A DNA stretch of 64,000 bases, taken from assembly GCA_028023455.1 (NCBI GenBank), contig JAQFVV010013316.1:26001-90000 (forward strand), read 5' to 3'. Each line of letters opens with the position of its first letter. The stretch's first letter is position 1. Below the pieces are notes generated by a model, which was not told where the DNA came from, did no database searches, and saw only the letters and a list, made by a program, of their open reading frames with translations. The position numbers and the translations under genes are program-made. The DNA comes from Epiperipatus broadwayi. Taxonomy: Eukaryota > Onychophora > Udeonychophora > Euonychophora > Peripatidae. Below, one piece after another: positions 33,562 through 44,825 of this stretch.

Positions 33562-33700
33562 ATAATAATAATAAGAAGGAGGAAAAAGAAGAAGACGTGG
33601 AAGAAAAAAAAGAAGAAGAGGGGAGAAGGAAGAAGAAGACGGAGAAGAAAAAAAGAATAAAAGGAGGAGACGGAGGAGGAGAAAGACGACGAGAATTAGT
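33562..33700. repeat. Polypurine (GAA/GGA) tract
   Basis: Almost uninterrupted A and G on the plus strand, with GAAGAAGA, GGAGGA and GAAGACGG runs. Potential triplex (H-DNA) former. The Ser-rich frame on the minus strand is a by-product of the TTC/TCC content. Confidence 0.85.
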
Positions 33701-34316
33701 GGAATAGCAAATTATCATACGTTATAATAACTATTTTGACCAGTCATCTAAAGTGATTTAAGCCAATCTTTTATCTTTAAATTATTATTACAAAAAAAAA
33801 TGCTTACACTTGAGAGAAAATAGGAAAGTTTTTGACCGTACGTTTTATGAGGAGTTTCTTTTTAGTTTTTAAAGGACCGACTAAAGCAATCATCGGATAA
33901 GGCAACTTTTTAAAAAGTGGTGAACTATTAAAAAAAAAAAAAAAAAACTATTAGTAAAATGTCAATTAAAATTATATAATAATTATATTGTAGTAGAATT
34001 GATTTCAAGAATAATTATCATTTCTCTAAGCAAACATAATAAAACAAATTTGCTATTTGACTAAATACAAAATGTATGTAGAGTGTATATACGGGATATT
34101 AATTTATTCTTGAATATTAGTTACAAAACACAAATAAATTTGATTAATAAGTACATTAAATTCAGAATAAATCAAAAAAGGACATGTTTTGTTTCCTTTA
34201 GGGTAAAAAATAGATCAAATGAGTTTCTAAGCTTGGCAACAGAAGTTTCCAATTAATGGTTTCAGAATTAAAGGATCAGCATCTAGATATTATTTGTATA
34301 TTATATAATAAAACTA
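33701..34316. other. AT-rich DNA with A-run, nothing recognised
   Basis: An A-run near 33931-33948. No gene or repeat family seen. Confidence 0.5.
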
Positions 34317-34385
34317 TTCTATCTATCCATCCATCCATTCATCTACCTACCTATTTACCTGCCTGCCTGCCTGTCTGTCTGTTTG
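34317..34385. repeat. Tetranucleotide microsatellite series
   Basis: Successive ATCC/ATCT, ACCT, GCCT and GTCT runs, the pattern left by stepwise mutation of a tetranucleotide array. Confidence 0.9.
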
Positions 34386-35021
34386 GGGAACCATGAAATC
34401 ACTACTGGAAATACTAACTGGTAAATAGATAGAAAATGAAAAAAAAAGTTTGCTTTGTGTACTTATTTGGAACAAAACTGAATAAAAGTAATGGGTGTTA
34501 GGTATATTTTTATCTGAATAATATTACAAGTGAGAAATGCTAAACTTTCAAAATTTTAATAAACAAATAATAGAATAATTTTAATGAACAATTATTATTT
34601 TCCCTCTTTAAAATATTAATATCAAAGTTGCAAATTTTAAACGAATAAGCAGTAAATTTTTCCCTCTTAAACAATAATTCATATTAAGATGTTTTTAATA
34701 TTCATAAAGGAATTTGCTATTAACTGAAAGGAGACCCTTTGATTCCTCTTGGAGGCCTTAAAGGAACCGAGCAGGGCAAATTCCTAATGTCCACTCCATA
34801 CGTTCTTGTCGTTGCAGCTGTTATTACTATGTGTTTATTTATATAGTATACGAACATGGATGGGCTGCTCACCAACACGCATTAGCCAGCATGGTGAGTT
34901 TATTGGCTTTTTACCTCTGAGTTTAAGATCAAGAAACACCATGGTCTTTCTTCTCAGTGCCTGATAAGGCAGAATGAATGTTTTTAAATGATAAATATTT
35001 TTCCAATACATAGATACAATT

Positions 35022-36119
35022 ATGACAGACAAAAATAAAGCATGGCCCTTATTCCCAGGAGGCTATAAAGTCACCAACCAAGGCAGTGGTTGGTGGCCGA
35101 AGGTGGAGGGTGCTAAGAATCCCCTGATTGCGGACCCAGGCTGCCATTTGATGACAACTTTTTATTTAGGTACTTACAACTGCAGATCACTTGCAAGTGA
35201 AGGAAGATTGCAAGAATTAGAAGAAGAGCTCTCTTATATTAAATGGGAGATTATTGGACTTTGTGAAGTTAGAAAAAAAGGTGAAGAGACAATTGATTTA
35301 AAAAGTGGACATATATTCTATTATAAAGGCACACATATTGGAAATACAAGTGGAGTAGGATTCATTATAAATAAAAAGTGGAAGAACAATATTGTGGAGA
35401 TTGATGGTGTATCGGACAGAGTGGCAAGATTAGTTATACAACTTAATAGCAGATACCAAATGCAAATAATTCAGGTTTATGCCCCAACAAGTTCTCATAG
35501 TGATGAAGTAGTAGAAGATTTTTATATGGACGTACAAAAGGTTTTTGATCAGAGTAAACAACATTTTAAAATTGTTATGGGAGACTTTAATGCTAGAATT
35601 GGTAAACAAATGAAAGATGAAAGTGCTGTAGGTAATTTCGGTTATGATAATAGAAATGAGAGAGGACATAGACTTGTGGAGTTTGCAAAAAAAGAAAAAC
35701 TTTATATTATGAATTCTTTTTTTGAGAAAAATGTTAAAAAAAAATGGACATGGAAGCATCCAAATGAAGGTACAGCAGAATTAGATTATATTTTGACTAA
35801 CAGGAAATACATATTTCAAGATTGTAATGTTCTTAATAAATTTAACACAGGAAGTGATCATCGATTAGTAAGATGTAAGATACATGTTAATGCAAAACTA
35901 GAGAGACAAAAATTGTTAAGAAAAACAATATTTATAGTTGATATTCCTAATCTTCAGAAACATTCTAATGAATTTAAATTAGAACTTACAAATCGGTTTC
36001 AAGTATTAGTAGATTTTGAACATGATTCAGATTTGAATGAAATTAATATGAAAATAACATACACTTTTGAAACTGCAACAAACATAACTGGTAGAAAAAA
36101 AACAGCAATTGACCAATAA
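35022..36119 (+). CDS. RTE endonuclease domain (open, 365 residues), 5' part of a broken EN-RT frame
   Basis: Codes for the AP-endonuclease-like domain that nicks target DNA to prime reverse transcription. Visible motifs: TYNCRSL (51-57), LCEVRKKG with the likely metal-binding Glu at 82, QVYAPTSS (151-158), GDFNARIG (187-194), WTW (242-244), LDYILTN (254-260), GSDHRLVRC (277-285). These are the conserved blocks of RTE endonucleases in the right order, all with catalytic residues present. The Met at 35022 is the first in frame; Met 44, just before TFYLGTYNC, is an alternative. The frame stops at 36117 because of a length change in an A-run near 36096, compared with the copy at 52098 where the frame continues. 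Acting protein is unlikely. Confidence 0.85.
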   Translation: MTDKNKAWPLFPGGYKVTNQGSGWWPKVEGAKNPLIADPGCHLMTTFYLGTYNCRSLASEGRLQELEEELSYIKWEIIGLCEVRKKGEETIDLKSGHIFYYKGTHIGNTSGVGFIINKKWKNNIVEIDGVSDRVARLVIQLNSRYQMQIIQVYAPTSSHSDEVVEDFYMDVQKVFDQSKQHFKIVMGDFNARIGKQMKDESAVGNFGYDNRNERGHRLVEFAKKEKLYIMNSFFEKNVKKKWTWKHPNEGTAELDYILTNRKYIFQDCNVLNKFNTGSDHRLVRCKIHVNAKLERQKLLRKTIFIVDIPNLQKHSNEFKLELTNRFQVLVDFEHDSDLNEINMKITYTFETATNITGRKKTAIDQ

Positions 36120-37973
36120 AAATTCTACTGTGACTAGAGAATTTATGAATTCTACTGAGACTAGAGAATTTATGAAGAAAAGAAGAAATATGAAGATATA
36201 CAAAAATGATACATTAAAAAGAATTGAATATCTCGAATTTTGTAAAATGGTACGGAAAAGAATTGAAAATGACATAAGAAAGTATAACTGTGAACTAGCA
36301 AGAAAAGCTGTAGAAGAAAATAAAAGTCTTAAGAATGTAAAACAACATTTTGGTATTGGTAGAAAATTTATATCTGCAATAAGAAAAAAAGATGGAATTA
36401 TTACTAAAAAGAGAGAGGACATCATGAAATTGGTAGAAAATTTTTATTGAGAATTATATAGTAATAAAGAACAAGTACCTCCTATATCTATTACATCTTC
36501 TGAATTGCCCAGAATTTTACATGAAGAAGTGAGAAATGCAATTAAATGTATAAAGAAAGGAAAGGCTCCAGGTAATGATGGAATTATAATTGATATATTA
36601 AAAGAAACAGGTGAAGAAACAGAATTTTTTTTAGAAAAGTTATATACCAAATGTCTAAATGATAAAGATGTACCAGATGATTGGAAGAATTTTAAAAAGG
36701 TGATAAAGAAGATATTAGAAATTACAGACCTATCAGCCTTTTATCAGTTTTATATAAAATTTTTACCAAGATAATTACAACTCGTCTACAGAGAACATTG
36801 GATTTCCACCAACCAAGAGAACAAGCTGGATTTAAAAGTGGTTTTAGTACAGTAGATCATATTCAGGTAATGAGAGAAGTTATAGAAAGGACAAATGAAT
36901 ATGAGTTGTCATTATATTTTGGATTTGTAGATTATGAAAAGGCATTTGATTATATAAACATTTCTTCAGTGATTAAAGCATTGGATCATCAAGGTATAGA
37001 TCCAGGATATTGTCATATTTTAAAAAATATTTATAAAAATGCAACAGCAACAATTAGATTACATAATGACACTGGAAAAGTCAACATTGAGAAAGGTGTA
37101 AGACAAGGTGACTCCATATCTCCAAAACTTTTTACAGCAGTGCTGCAAGAAGTATTTTGTGGATTAAAATGAGAAACTAAAGAAGTGAAAGTAAATGGAG
37201 ATTATTTAAGTCATTTAGATTTCGCAGATGATGTAGTTGTTTTTGCAAATAATGCTTCAGAGCTGCAGGAAATGTTGTAAGAGTTATCAGATGAAAGTAG
37301 GACTAAAGATAAATGTTAAAAAGACTAAAGTAATGTTTAATCGATTTGTTCAAAATATGAAAATAAAGATTGATTATGAATTAGAAAAAGTTAACAGTTA
37401 CAAATACTTTGGTCAGATTATTAATACAGATGGAAACATAATGGAGGAAATTAATCATAGAATTAAACTTGGTTGGAGTGCTTTTGGTAGAAATAACTTG
37501 ATACTAAAAAAAATATGCCTATGTGTTTGAATAGGAAGGTTTTTAACAAATGTGTTTTACCAGTTCTTACTTATGGATCTGAGACTTGGACACTCAATAG
37601 AAGAGCAATAAAGAGACTTCAGACCACTCAAAGAAGTATGGAGAGATGTATGTTGGGAGTAACAAGAGGAGATTGAAAATGCAATGTATGGGTAAGAGAA
37701 CGAACAGGTGTTACTGACCTCATTGAAAAAATTAAAAGATTGAAGTGGAGTTGGGATGGACATATTGCTAGAAGAGATGATAATAGATGGACAATTGAAA
37801 TCTTAAAGTGGATTCCAAGAGATTGTAAAAGACCCAGAATGAGACCATGTGTGAGATGGATGGATGAAATAAGAAAGTGTGCAGGGGTGATGTGGAGAAA
37901 AGAAGCTAAAAATCAGAGAAGATGGATTAAACTTGGAGAGACCTTCATCCTGCAGTGGATTGATAATGGTTGA
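36109..37973 (+). pseudogene. RTE reverse transcriptase and C-terminal domain, broken
   Basis: It continues the polyprotein in pieces. 36109-36450 is a Lys-rich linker (KKRRNMKIYKND, ELARKAVEENKSLK). 36505-36774 contains KAPGNDGI, RT motif 1. 36798-37172 contains QAGFKSGFSTVDHI, motif A FVDYEKAFD and motif B GVRQGDSISPKLF. The LDFADDVVVFA box (motif C, FADD) lies near 37217. 37740-37973 holds the tail GHIARRDDNRW...VRWMDEIRKCAG. Breaks: stop at 36448, a frameshift near 36690, TGA at 37170 in place of TGG, a stop and small deletion near 37277, and further shifts after 37530. Confidence 0.9.
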
Positions 37974-38101
37974 TAATGATGAATATTCATAATAAAGATG
38001 TATATCATGAGAAATGTCTTTTTTTAAATCTCCAAACACTTCGCTATTGGATTTTAAGTGATAAATATCAAATTTGAATTAACCTTTTGAATTAATATGT
38101 T

Positions 38102-40913
38102 TAAAGCCTCTGTATTGCTCTTATATTAAGTGTCCAAGTGGCAGATCCATAAGTAAAAACTGGCAAAACACATTTATTAAAAACCTTCCTTTTCAAACAC
38201 ATAGGCATATTTCCTTTTAGTATCAAGTTATTTCTACCAAAAGCACTCCAACCAAGTTTAATTCTATGACCAATTTACCCATTATGTTTTCATCTGTATT
38301 AATAATCTGACCAAGGTATTTGTAACTGTTAACTTTTTCTAATTCATCATAATCAATCTTTATTTTCATATTTTGAGAAAATCTATTAAACATTACTTTA
38401 GTCTTTTTAACATTTATCTTTAGTCATACTTTCCTACTTTCATCTGATAACTCCTGCAACATTTCCTGTAACTCTAAAGCATTATTTGCAAAAACAACTA
38501 CACCATCTGCAAAATCTAAATGACTTAAATAATCTCCATTTACTTTCACTCCTTTAGCTTCCCATTTTAATCCACAAAATATTTCTTGCAGCACTGCTGT
38601 AAAAAGTTTTGGAGATATGGAGTCACCCTGTCTTACACCCTTGTCAATGTTGACTTTCCTACTATCATTATATAATCTAATAGTTGCTGTTGCATTTTTA
38701 TAAATATTCTTTAAAATATGACAATATCCTGGATCTATACCTTGATGATCCAATGCTTTAATCACTGAAGAAATGTTTAAAGAATCAAATGCCTTTTCAT
38801 AATCTACAAATCCTAAGCATAATGGCAACTCATATTCATTTGTTCTTTCTATAACTTCTCTCAATACCTGGATATGATCTACTGTACTAAAACCACTTTT
38901 AAATCCAGCTTGTTCTCTTGGTTGGTGGAAGTCCAGGGTTCTCTGTAGACAAGTTGTAATTATCTTAGTAAAAATTTTGTATAAAACTGATAAAAGACTA
39001 ATAGATCTGTAATTTCTAATATCTTCTTTATCACCTTTTTAAATATTAATATTAATACTGCATTCTTCCAATCATCTGGTACATCTTTATCATTTAGACA
39101 TTTGGAATATAACTTTGCTAAAAAAATTTCAATTTTTTTCACCTGCTTCTTTTAATATATCAATTATAATTCCATCATTACCTGGAGCCTTCTTTTTCTT
39201 CATAAATTTAATTGCATGTCTCACTTCCTCATTCAAAATTCTGAGCAAATTCAGGAGATATAATAGGTATAGGAGATATTTGTTCTTTATTACTATATAA
39301 TTCTTGAAAAAAGTCTTCTACACATTTCATGATGTCATCTCTCTTTTTAGTAATAATGCCATCTTTTTTTCTTATTGCAGATATAAATTTCCTACCAATA
39401 TCAAAATGTTGTTTTACACTCTTTAGACTTTTATTCTCTATTACAGATTTCCTTGCTAGTTCACAATTATACTTTTTTATATCATTTTCAACTCTTTTCC
39501 GCACCATTTTATAAAATTTGAGATATTCAATCCCTTTTAATGCATCATTTTTGTATATCTTCATATTCCTTCTTTTCTTCATAAATTCTCTAGTCTCAGT
39601 AGAAACTTTATTGGTCAATTGCTGCTTTTTTCTACCAGCTATCTTTGTTGCAGTTTGTAAAAGTGTATCAGTTATTTTCCTAATAATTTCATTCATATCT
39701 GAATCATGTTCAAAATCTACTAATACTTGAAACCGATTTGTAAGTTCTAATTTAAATTCATTAGAATGTTACTGAAGATTAGGAATATCAACTGTAAATA
39801 TTGTTTTTCTTAATAATTTTTGTCTCTCTAGTTTTGCATTAACATGTATCTTACATCTTACTAATCGATGATCACTTCATGTGTTAAATTTATTAAGAAT
39901 ATTACAATCTTGAAATATGTATTTTCTGTTAGTCAAAATATAACCCAATTCTGCTGTACATTCATTTGGATGCTTCCATGTCCATTTCCTTTTAACATTT
40001 TTCTCAAAAAAAAAAAGAATTCATAGAAGTTTTTCTTTTTCTGCAAACCCCACAAGTCTATGTCCTCTCTCATTTCTATTACCATAACCAAAATTTCGTC
40101 TTTCATTTGTTTACCAATTCTAGCATTAAAGTCTCCCATAACAATTCTAGCATTAAAGTCTCCCATAACAATTTTAAAATGTTGTTTACTCTGATTAAAA
40201 GCCTTTTTGTACATCCATATAAAAATCTTCTACTACTTCATCACTATGAGAACTCGTTGGGGCATAAACCTGAATTATCTGCATTTGGTATCTGCTATTA
40301 AGTTGTAAAACTAATCTTGCCACCTATCCGATACACCATCAATCTCCACAATGTTATTCTTCCATTTTTTATTTATAATGAATTCTATTCCACTTGTATT
40401 TCCAATATTTGTGCCTTTATAGTAGAGTACATGTCCACTTTTTTAAATCAATTGTTTTTTCACCTTTTTTTCTAACTTCACAAAGTCCAATAATGTCCCA
40501 TTTAATATAAGATAGTTCTTCTTCTAACTCTTGCAATCTTCCTTCACTTGAAAGTGATCTGCAGTTATAAGTACCTAAATAAAAAGTCGTCATCAAATGG
40601 CAGCCTGGGTCCACAATCAGGGGATTCTTAGCACCCTCTGCCTTTGGCCACCACCTGCTTCCTTGGTTGGTGACTTTACAGCCTCCTGGGAATAAGGGCC
40701 ATGATTTATTTTTGTCTGTCATGATTGTATATATTAAAAAAAATGTTCTTAAACTCAGAGGTAAAAAGCCAATAAACTCACCACACTGGCTAATGTGTGT
40801 TGGTGACAACAGCTGCAATGACAAGAATGTATGGAGTGAACATTAGGAATTTGCTCTGTTCAGTTCCTTTAAGATCTCCAAGAGGAATCAAAGCGTCTCC
40901 TTTCAGTTAATAG
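38102..40913 (-). pseudogene. RTE copy 2, inverted 5' segment: endonuclease and reverse transcriptase
   Basis: Minus strand, from 40913 downward: 5' UTR, then endonuclease start (TFYLGTYNCRSLSSEG at about 40590-40540), a duplicated GDFNARI block near 40164-40122 (VMGDFNARIVMGDFNARIG), the Lys-rich linker (39696-39229), RT motifs FVDYEKAFDSLN, GVRQGDSISPKLF and LDFADG (38864-38424). The second Asp of FADD is Gly here, so the RT would be dead even without frameshifts. This copy keeps TGG where copies 1 and 3 have TGA. Confidence 0.9.
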
Positions 40914-40940
40914 AAAACTCCTTTCAGAGCAATACAGAGA

Positions 40941-41265
40941 CTTTGGGAGTAACAAGAAGAGATTGAAAACTCAATGTATGGGTAAGAGAACAAACAGGTG
41001 TTACTGATCTCCTTGAAAAAATTAAAAGACTGGAGATAGGCTGGACATATCGCTAGAAGAGATGATAATAGATGGACAATTGAAATTTTAAACCAGATGC
41101 CAAGAGATTGTAAAAGATCTAGAAAGAGACCATGTGTGAGATGGTTGGATGAAATAAGAAAGTGTGTAGGCATGATGTGGAGAAAAGCTAAAGATTGGAA
41201 AAGATGGATTGAACTTGGAAAGACTTTCATCCTACAGTGGATTGATAAAATGGTTGATGATGATG
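40941..41265 (+). pseudogene. RTE copy 2, forward 3' segment
   Basis: Encodes remnants of the C-terminal tail (GHIARRDDNRWTIEIL, VRWLDEIRKCVG, WIELGKTFILQWID) and the 3' end with GATGAT units. About 33 nt of the consensus between CAGAGACTT and GGGAGTAAC are missing at its start. Confidence 0.88.
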
Positions 41266-41276
41266 ATTAATATGTT

Positions 41277-41820
41277 GTTTTTATTTTATTTGTATTTATG
41301 GTTTGTATGAAACACTTGTGATCTGTAAGAACATTTTTTATATAACTAAATTTGTATTTGTACAGTTATTTGCTATATTTATCACTTGATATTTTTAGTA
41401 GTCATCTATGTCTATACTAGATATGTAAAAAATCCCATTGTGCCTATCACATGATTACCTATTTTTTACACATTACAAAATAGACTGTCAAACATTTATC
41501 AACCATATTATATTTTATTCAAAAATGATGTAAATTATATTAAATTTGTAGATTGTGGTTTATTGTTTTGCATGTCTTGAATTTATCATATCCTAGAAAT
41601 TTATATCAGATCATATATCTTTCATAGAAAGAACTAGGACTTGCCATTGGTAAAATAAAGCATGCCTTGCTTTTTTGTTTAACTGGGTAGTATTTGATAT
41701 CTCCTTGATATCTGTGACACCAGAATTCATAAAATTCTGACATCAAACATGTGTCTTTATGCTAATAAATGAACTTGTACTTTCCAGATAGGTAACTCTC
41801 CCCAGATTAGATCAGCAACT
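41277..41820. other. AT-rich DNA, nothing recognised
   Basis: No supported feature. Confidence 0.5.
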
Positions 41821-42027
41821 GGCAAAACTCTCCATACAGTAGTGCCCCTCAGTGCAAACTAGAGTAATCAACGGATGCCAGAAGGCTTGTGCATAAAATC
41901 CCTATCTAGTGCCTACTCATCCACAAGCCTTCTGGCATCCATTGATTACTCTGGCTTGCATTGAGTGGCACTACTGTGTGGAGAGTTTTAAGAGCAAGCA
42001 TAAGAAATGGTGATTACATGATGTTTA
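41821..42027 (+). mobile_element. Hammerhead-family foldback B, copy 2 (ribozyme deleted)
   Basis: Arms GGCAAAACTCTCCATACAGT...GGATGCCAGAAGGCTTGT and their inverse, then a 3' tail ending TACATGATGTTTA. The spacer keeps CTATCTAGTGCCTACTCATCC, but the hammerhead core is gone. No clear target duplication. Confidence 0.8.
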
Positions 42028-42286
42028 GTGGTTCAACTATCTACTTTGTTATATAGGTTGAATACTGATTGATGACATGTTATCAGTGAGACTCTAAGAT
42101 TAGAGAAGTGATATGAAAAATCTTTCTATTTGATATGGACATATAATCTTTGAATACAGCTTATATTCAAACACTACAAAAGGGCAAAATGAAATAATAT
42201 TTTCTCTTTATCGGTATAAATAAAGATCATATTAATTTTATTGATTACACTACCTTATTGTCTAAATACTTGGAATGAGTTTAGTA

Positions 42287-42451
42287 AACAAGGCAAAACT
42301 CTCCATACAGTAGTGCCACCCTGTGCCAACCAGAGTAATCAATGGATGCCAGAAGTCTGGTTGGCACAGGGTGGCGCTACTGTATGGAGAGTTTTGCCTT
42401 GTTTATTGATAATTATGTGCTAGTATAAGAGATAGTGATCATGTGATGTTT
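42287..42451 (+). mobile_element. Hammerhead-family foldback B, copy 3, with 13-bp target duplication
   Basis: 165-bp copy flanked by AATGAGTTTAGTA at 42274-42286 and 42452-42464. The arms meet almost directly (GCCAGAAGTCTGGTTGGC), so the ribozyme and spacer are lost. The 3' tail GATCATGTGATGTTT is present only on the right, which fixes the polarity. The perfect duplication shows it moved in this reduced form or lost the centre later. Confidence 0.88.
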
Positions 42452-42464
42452 AATGAGTTTAGTA

Positions 42465-43447
42465 CAATTTGTATGGAATTTTTATTACTACTAATTTAAA
42501 AATACCTAAATATGAACTGAGATGATGGAAAATACTAATAAAATAAGTGGGTTTAGTTTTCATATTTGAGGGTAAAAATGTCTTCGCCATTGAAAATTTA
42601 TAAAACTAGGACTCATTATTTTGTAAATATATTTCTGAAGTGGTGTCTTATCCTTGGGACTACTTAATTGTCTAGGTTAGGTTTGATAGTAGAGAATGAA
42701 TTCATTGTACTCATTAAAGGATAATGCATTTTTGTGCATAATCACCCTGCAGATCTTATTAGATAATTTGATTATATATTATTCTAATTGGGAATTTATT
42801 TTCAAGATATATGTTATCAAAAAATCAAGCTGCTTATTTATAAAGAAAATTCTGTTTATATTAAGTAAAAAAGCTAGTGTATCTTGTAAATTATTCTTAT
42901 GAGAACCTTGACATTGTAAGATGCCAAATGTTTATAGGTTCTGTTAATATCGACAACTGGACTTGGATAAAGTGGAATGAAGGGAAGTTATCAGTTTTTT
43001 GATATTATTTAATAGACTGATATCATCTAATAAAATTTTTAGGTCAAGAAAAAATCTTTTATCTGCCATGAAAAAAATAAAAAATAATAATTACTAAATA
43101 AAATATCCACTTTTTTTTGCATTAAATGGAGAGTAATGAAACTTTAAAGGTAAACTATTTTGTTTTAGTTGAAGTTATTGCAAAAAATATTTGAGTTTGT
43201 TTATCTGTAGAACTTTGTTTGATTGGTGAATTATGCAGAACTTTTTCCTATTGTCCTCAATATATAATTTTTTATTTGCACCACAGTTCTTTGATAGTAT
43301 GGACACTTCTGAAGAAGATACTACCACTTTTGTCCATTTAAGATTTGTTTATTAACTTGTATCTTTTCCTAGTTTTATATTTACAGATGAAATCATCTTA
43401 AAGTGATGACAACTTGTGAAGTATGTTTTTATTTTTGCTATTTGTGA
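42465..43447. other. AT-rich DNA, nothing recognised
   Basis: No supported feature. Confidence 0.5.
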
Positions 43448-44825
43448 CTTTCATTTCTGTTTTCTTGAATATGCTTACATATTTATGGACCTGTGATATA
43501 CTTTCATTTCTGTTTTCTTGAATATGCTTACATATTTATGGACCTGTGATATACTTTCATTTCTGTTTTCTTGAATATGCTTACATATTTATGGACCTGT
43601 GATATACTTTCATTTCTGTTTTCTTGAATATGCTTACATATTTATGGACCTGTGATATACTTTCATTTCTGTTTTCTTGAATATGCTTACATATTTATGA
43701 ACCTGTGATATACTTTCATTTCTGTTTTCTTGAATATGCTTACATATTTATGGACCTGTGATATACTTTCATTTCTGTTTTCTTGAATATGCTTACATAT
43801 TTATGGACCTGTGATATACTTTCATTTCTGTTTTCTTGAATATGCTTACATATTTATGGACCTGTGATATCCTTTCATTTCTGTTTTCTTGAATATGCTT
43901 ACATATTTATGGACCTGTGATATACTTTCATTTCTGTTTTCTTGAATATGCTTACATATTTATGGACCTGTGATATACTTTCATTTCTGTTTTCTTGAAT
44001 ATGCTTACATATTTATGGACCTGTGATATACTTTCATTTCTGTTTTCTTGAATATGCTTACATATTTATGGACCTGTGATATATTTTCATTTCTGTTTTC
44101 TTGAATATGCTTACATATTTATGGACCTGTGATATACTTTCATTTCTGTTTTCTTGAATATGCTTACATATTTATGGACCTGTGATATACTTTCATTTCT
44201 GTTTTCTTGAATATGCTTACATATTTATGGACCTGTGATATACTTTCATTTCTGTTTTCTTGAATATGCTTACATATTTATGGACCTGTGATATACTTTC
44301 ATTTCTGTTTTCTTGAATATGCTTACATATTTATGGACCTGTGATATACTTTCATTTCTGTTTTCTTGAATATGCTTACATATTTATGGACCTGTGATAT
44401 ACTTTCATTTCTGTTTTCTTGAATATGCTTACATATTTATGGACCTGTGATATACTTTCATTTCTGTTTTCTTGAATATGCTTACATATTTATGGACCTG
44501 TGATATATTTTCATTTCTGTTTTCTTGAATATGCTTACATATTTATGGACCTGTGATATACTTTCATTTCTGTTTTCTTGAATATGCTTACATATTTATG
44601 GACCTGTGATATACTTTCATTTCTGTTTTCTTGAATATGCTTACATATTTATGGACCTGTGATATACTTTCATTTCTGTTTTCTTGAATATGCTTACATA
44701 TTTATGGACCTGTGATATACTTTCATTTCTGTTTTCTTGAATATGCTTACATATTTATGGACCTGTGATATACTTTCATTTCTGTTTTCTTGAATATGCT
44801 TACATATTTATGGACCTGTGATATA
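43448..44825. repeat. Minisatellite, 53-bp unit, 26 copies
   Basis: A head-to-tail array of a 53-bp unit starting CTTTCATTTCTGTTTTCTTG and ending GACCTGTGATATA. 1,378 bp equals exactly 26 units. I see only four variant positions: 43700 (G to A), 43871 (A to C), and C to T at 44084 and 44508, the last two exactly eight units apart. A 53-bp unit keeps no reading frame. The homogeneity points to recent amplification or conversion. Confidence 0.97.

Larger units (their letters stand above)
34708..37981 (+). mobile_element. Full-length RTE-clade non-LTR retrotransposon, copy 1
   Basis: 3,274 bp flanked by AATATTCATAA on both sides (34697-34707 and 37982-37992). It has a 5' UTR of about 310 bp, an apurinic-type endonuclease, a reverse transcriptase, a short C-terminal domain (HIARR..RW...RP..RW.D.I) and a 3' end of TTGATAATGATG instead of poly(A). 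Length about 3.2 kb, one EN-RT frame and a short-repeat tail are typical of RTE/BovB elements, whose domesticated relative is CFDP2. Frameshifts and stops make it non-autonomous now. Confidence 0.93.
38102..41265 (+). mobile_element. RTE copy 2 with 5' inversion (twin-primed insertion)
   Basis: ATTAATATGTT flanks the insertion (38091-38101 and 41266-41276). Inside, 38102-40913 is the 5' part of the RTE in reverse orientation, reaching the element's first bases (CTATTAACTG in reverse complement at 40904-40913). 40914-41265 is the 3' end in forward orientation, ending TTGATGATGATG. This inverted-5' plus forward-3' arrangement between one pair of duplications is the signature of twin priming. 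Junction filler CTCCTTTCAG and AGAGCAATACAGAG copies appear at 40918-40940. Confidence 0.92.

Noticed and set aside
33512-33718. Ser/Phe-rich minus-strand frame
   Set aside because: A by-product of the polypurine tract.
43448-44825. Regular repeats resembling a CRISPR array
   Set aside because: The 53-bp units are contiguous with no unique spacers, and the context is eukaryotic. It is a minisatellite.
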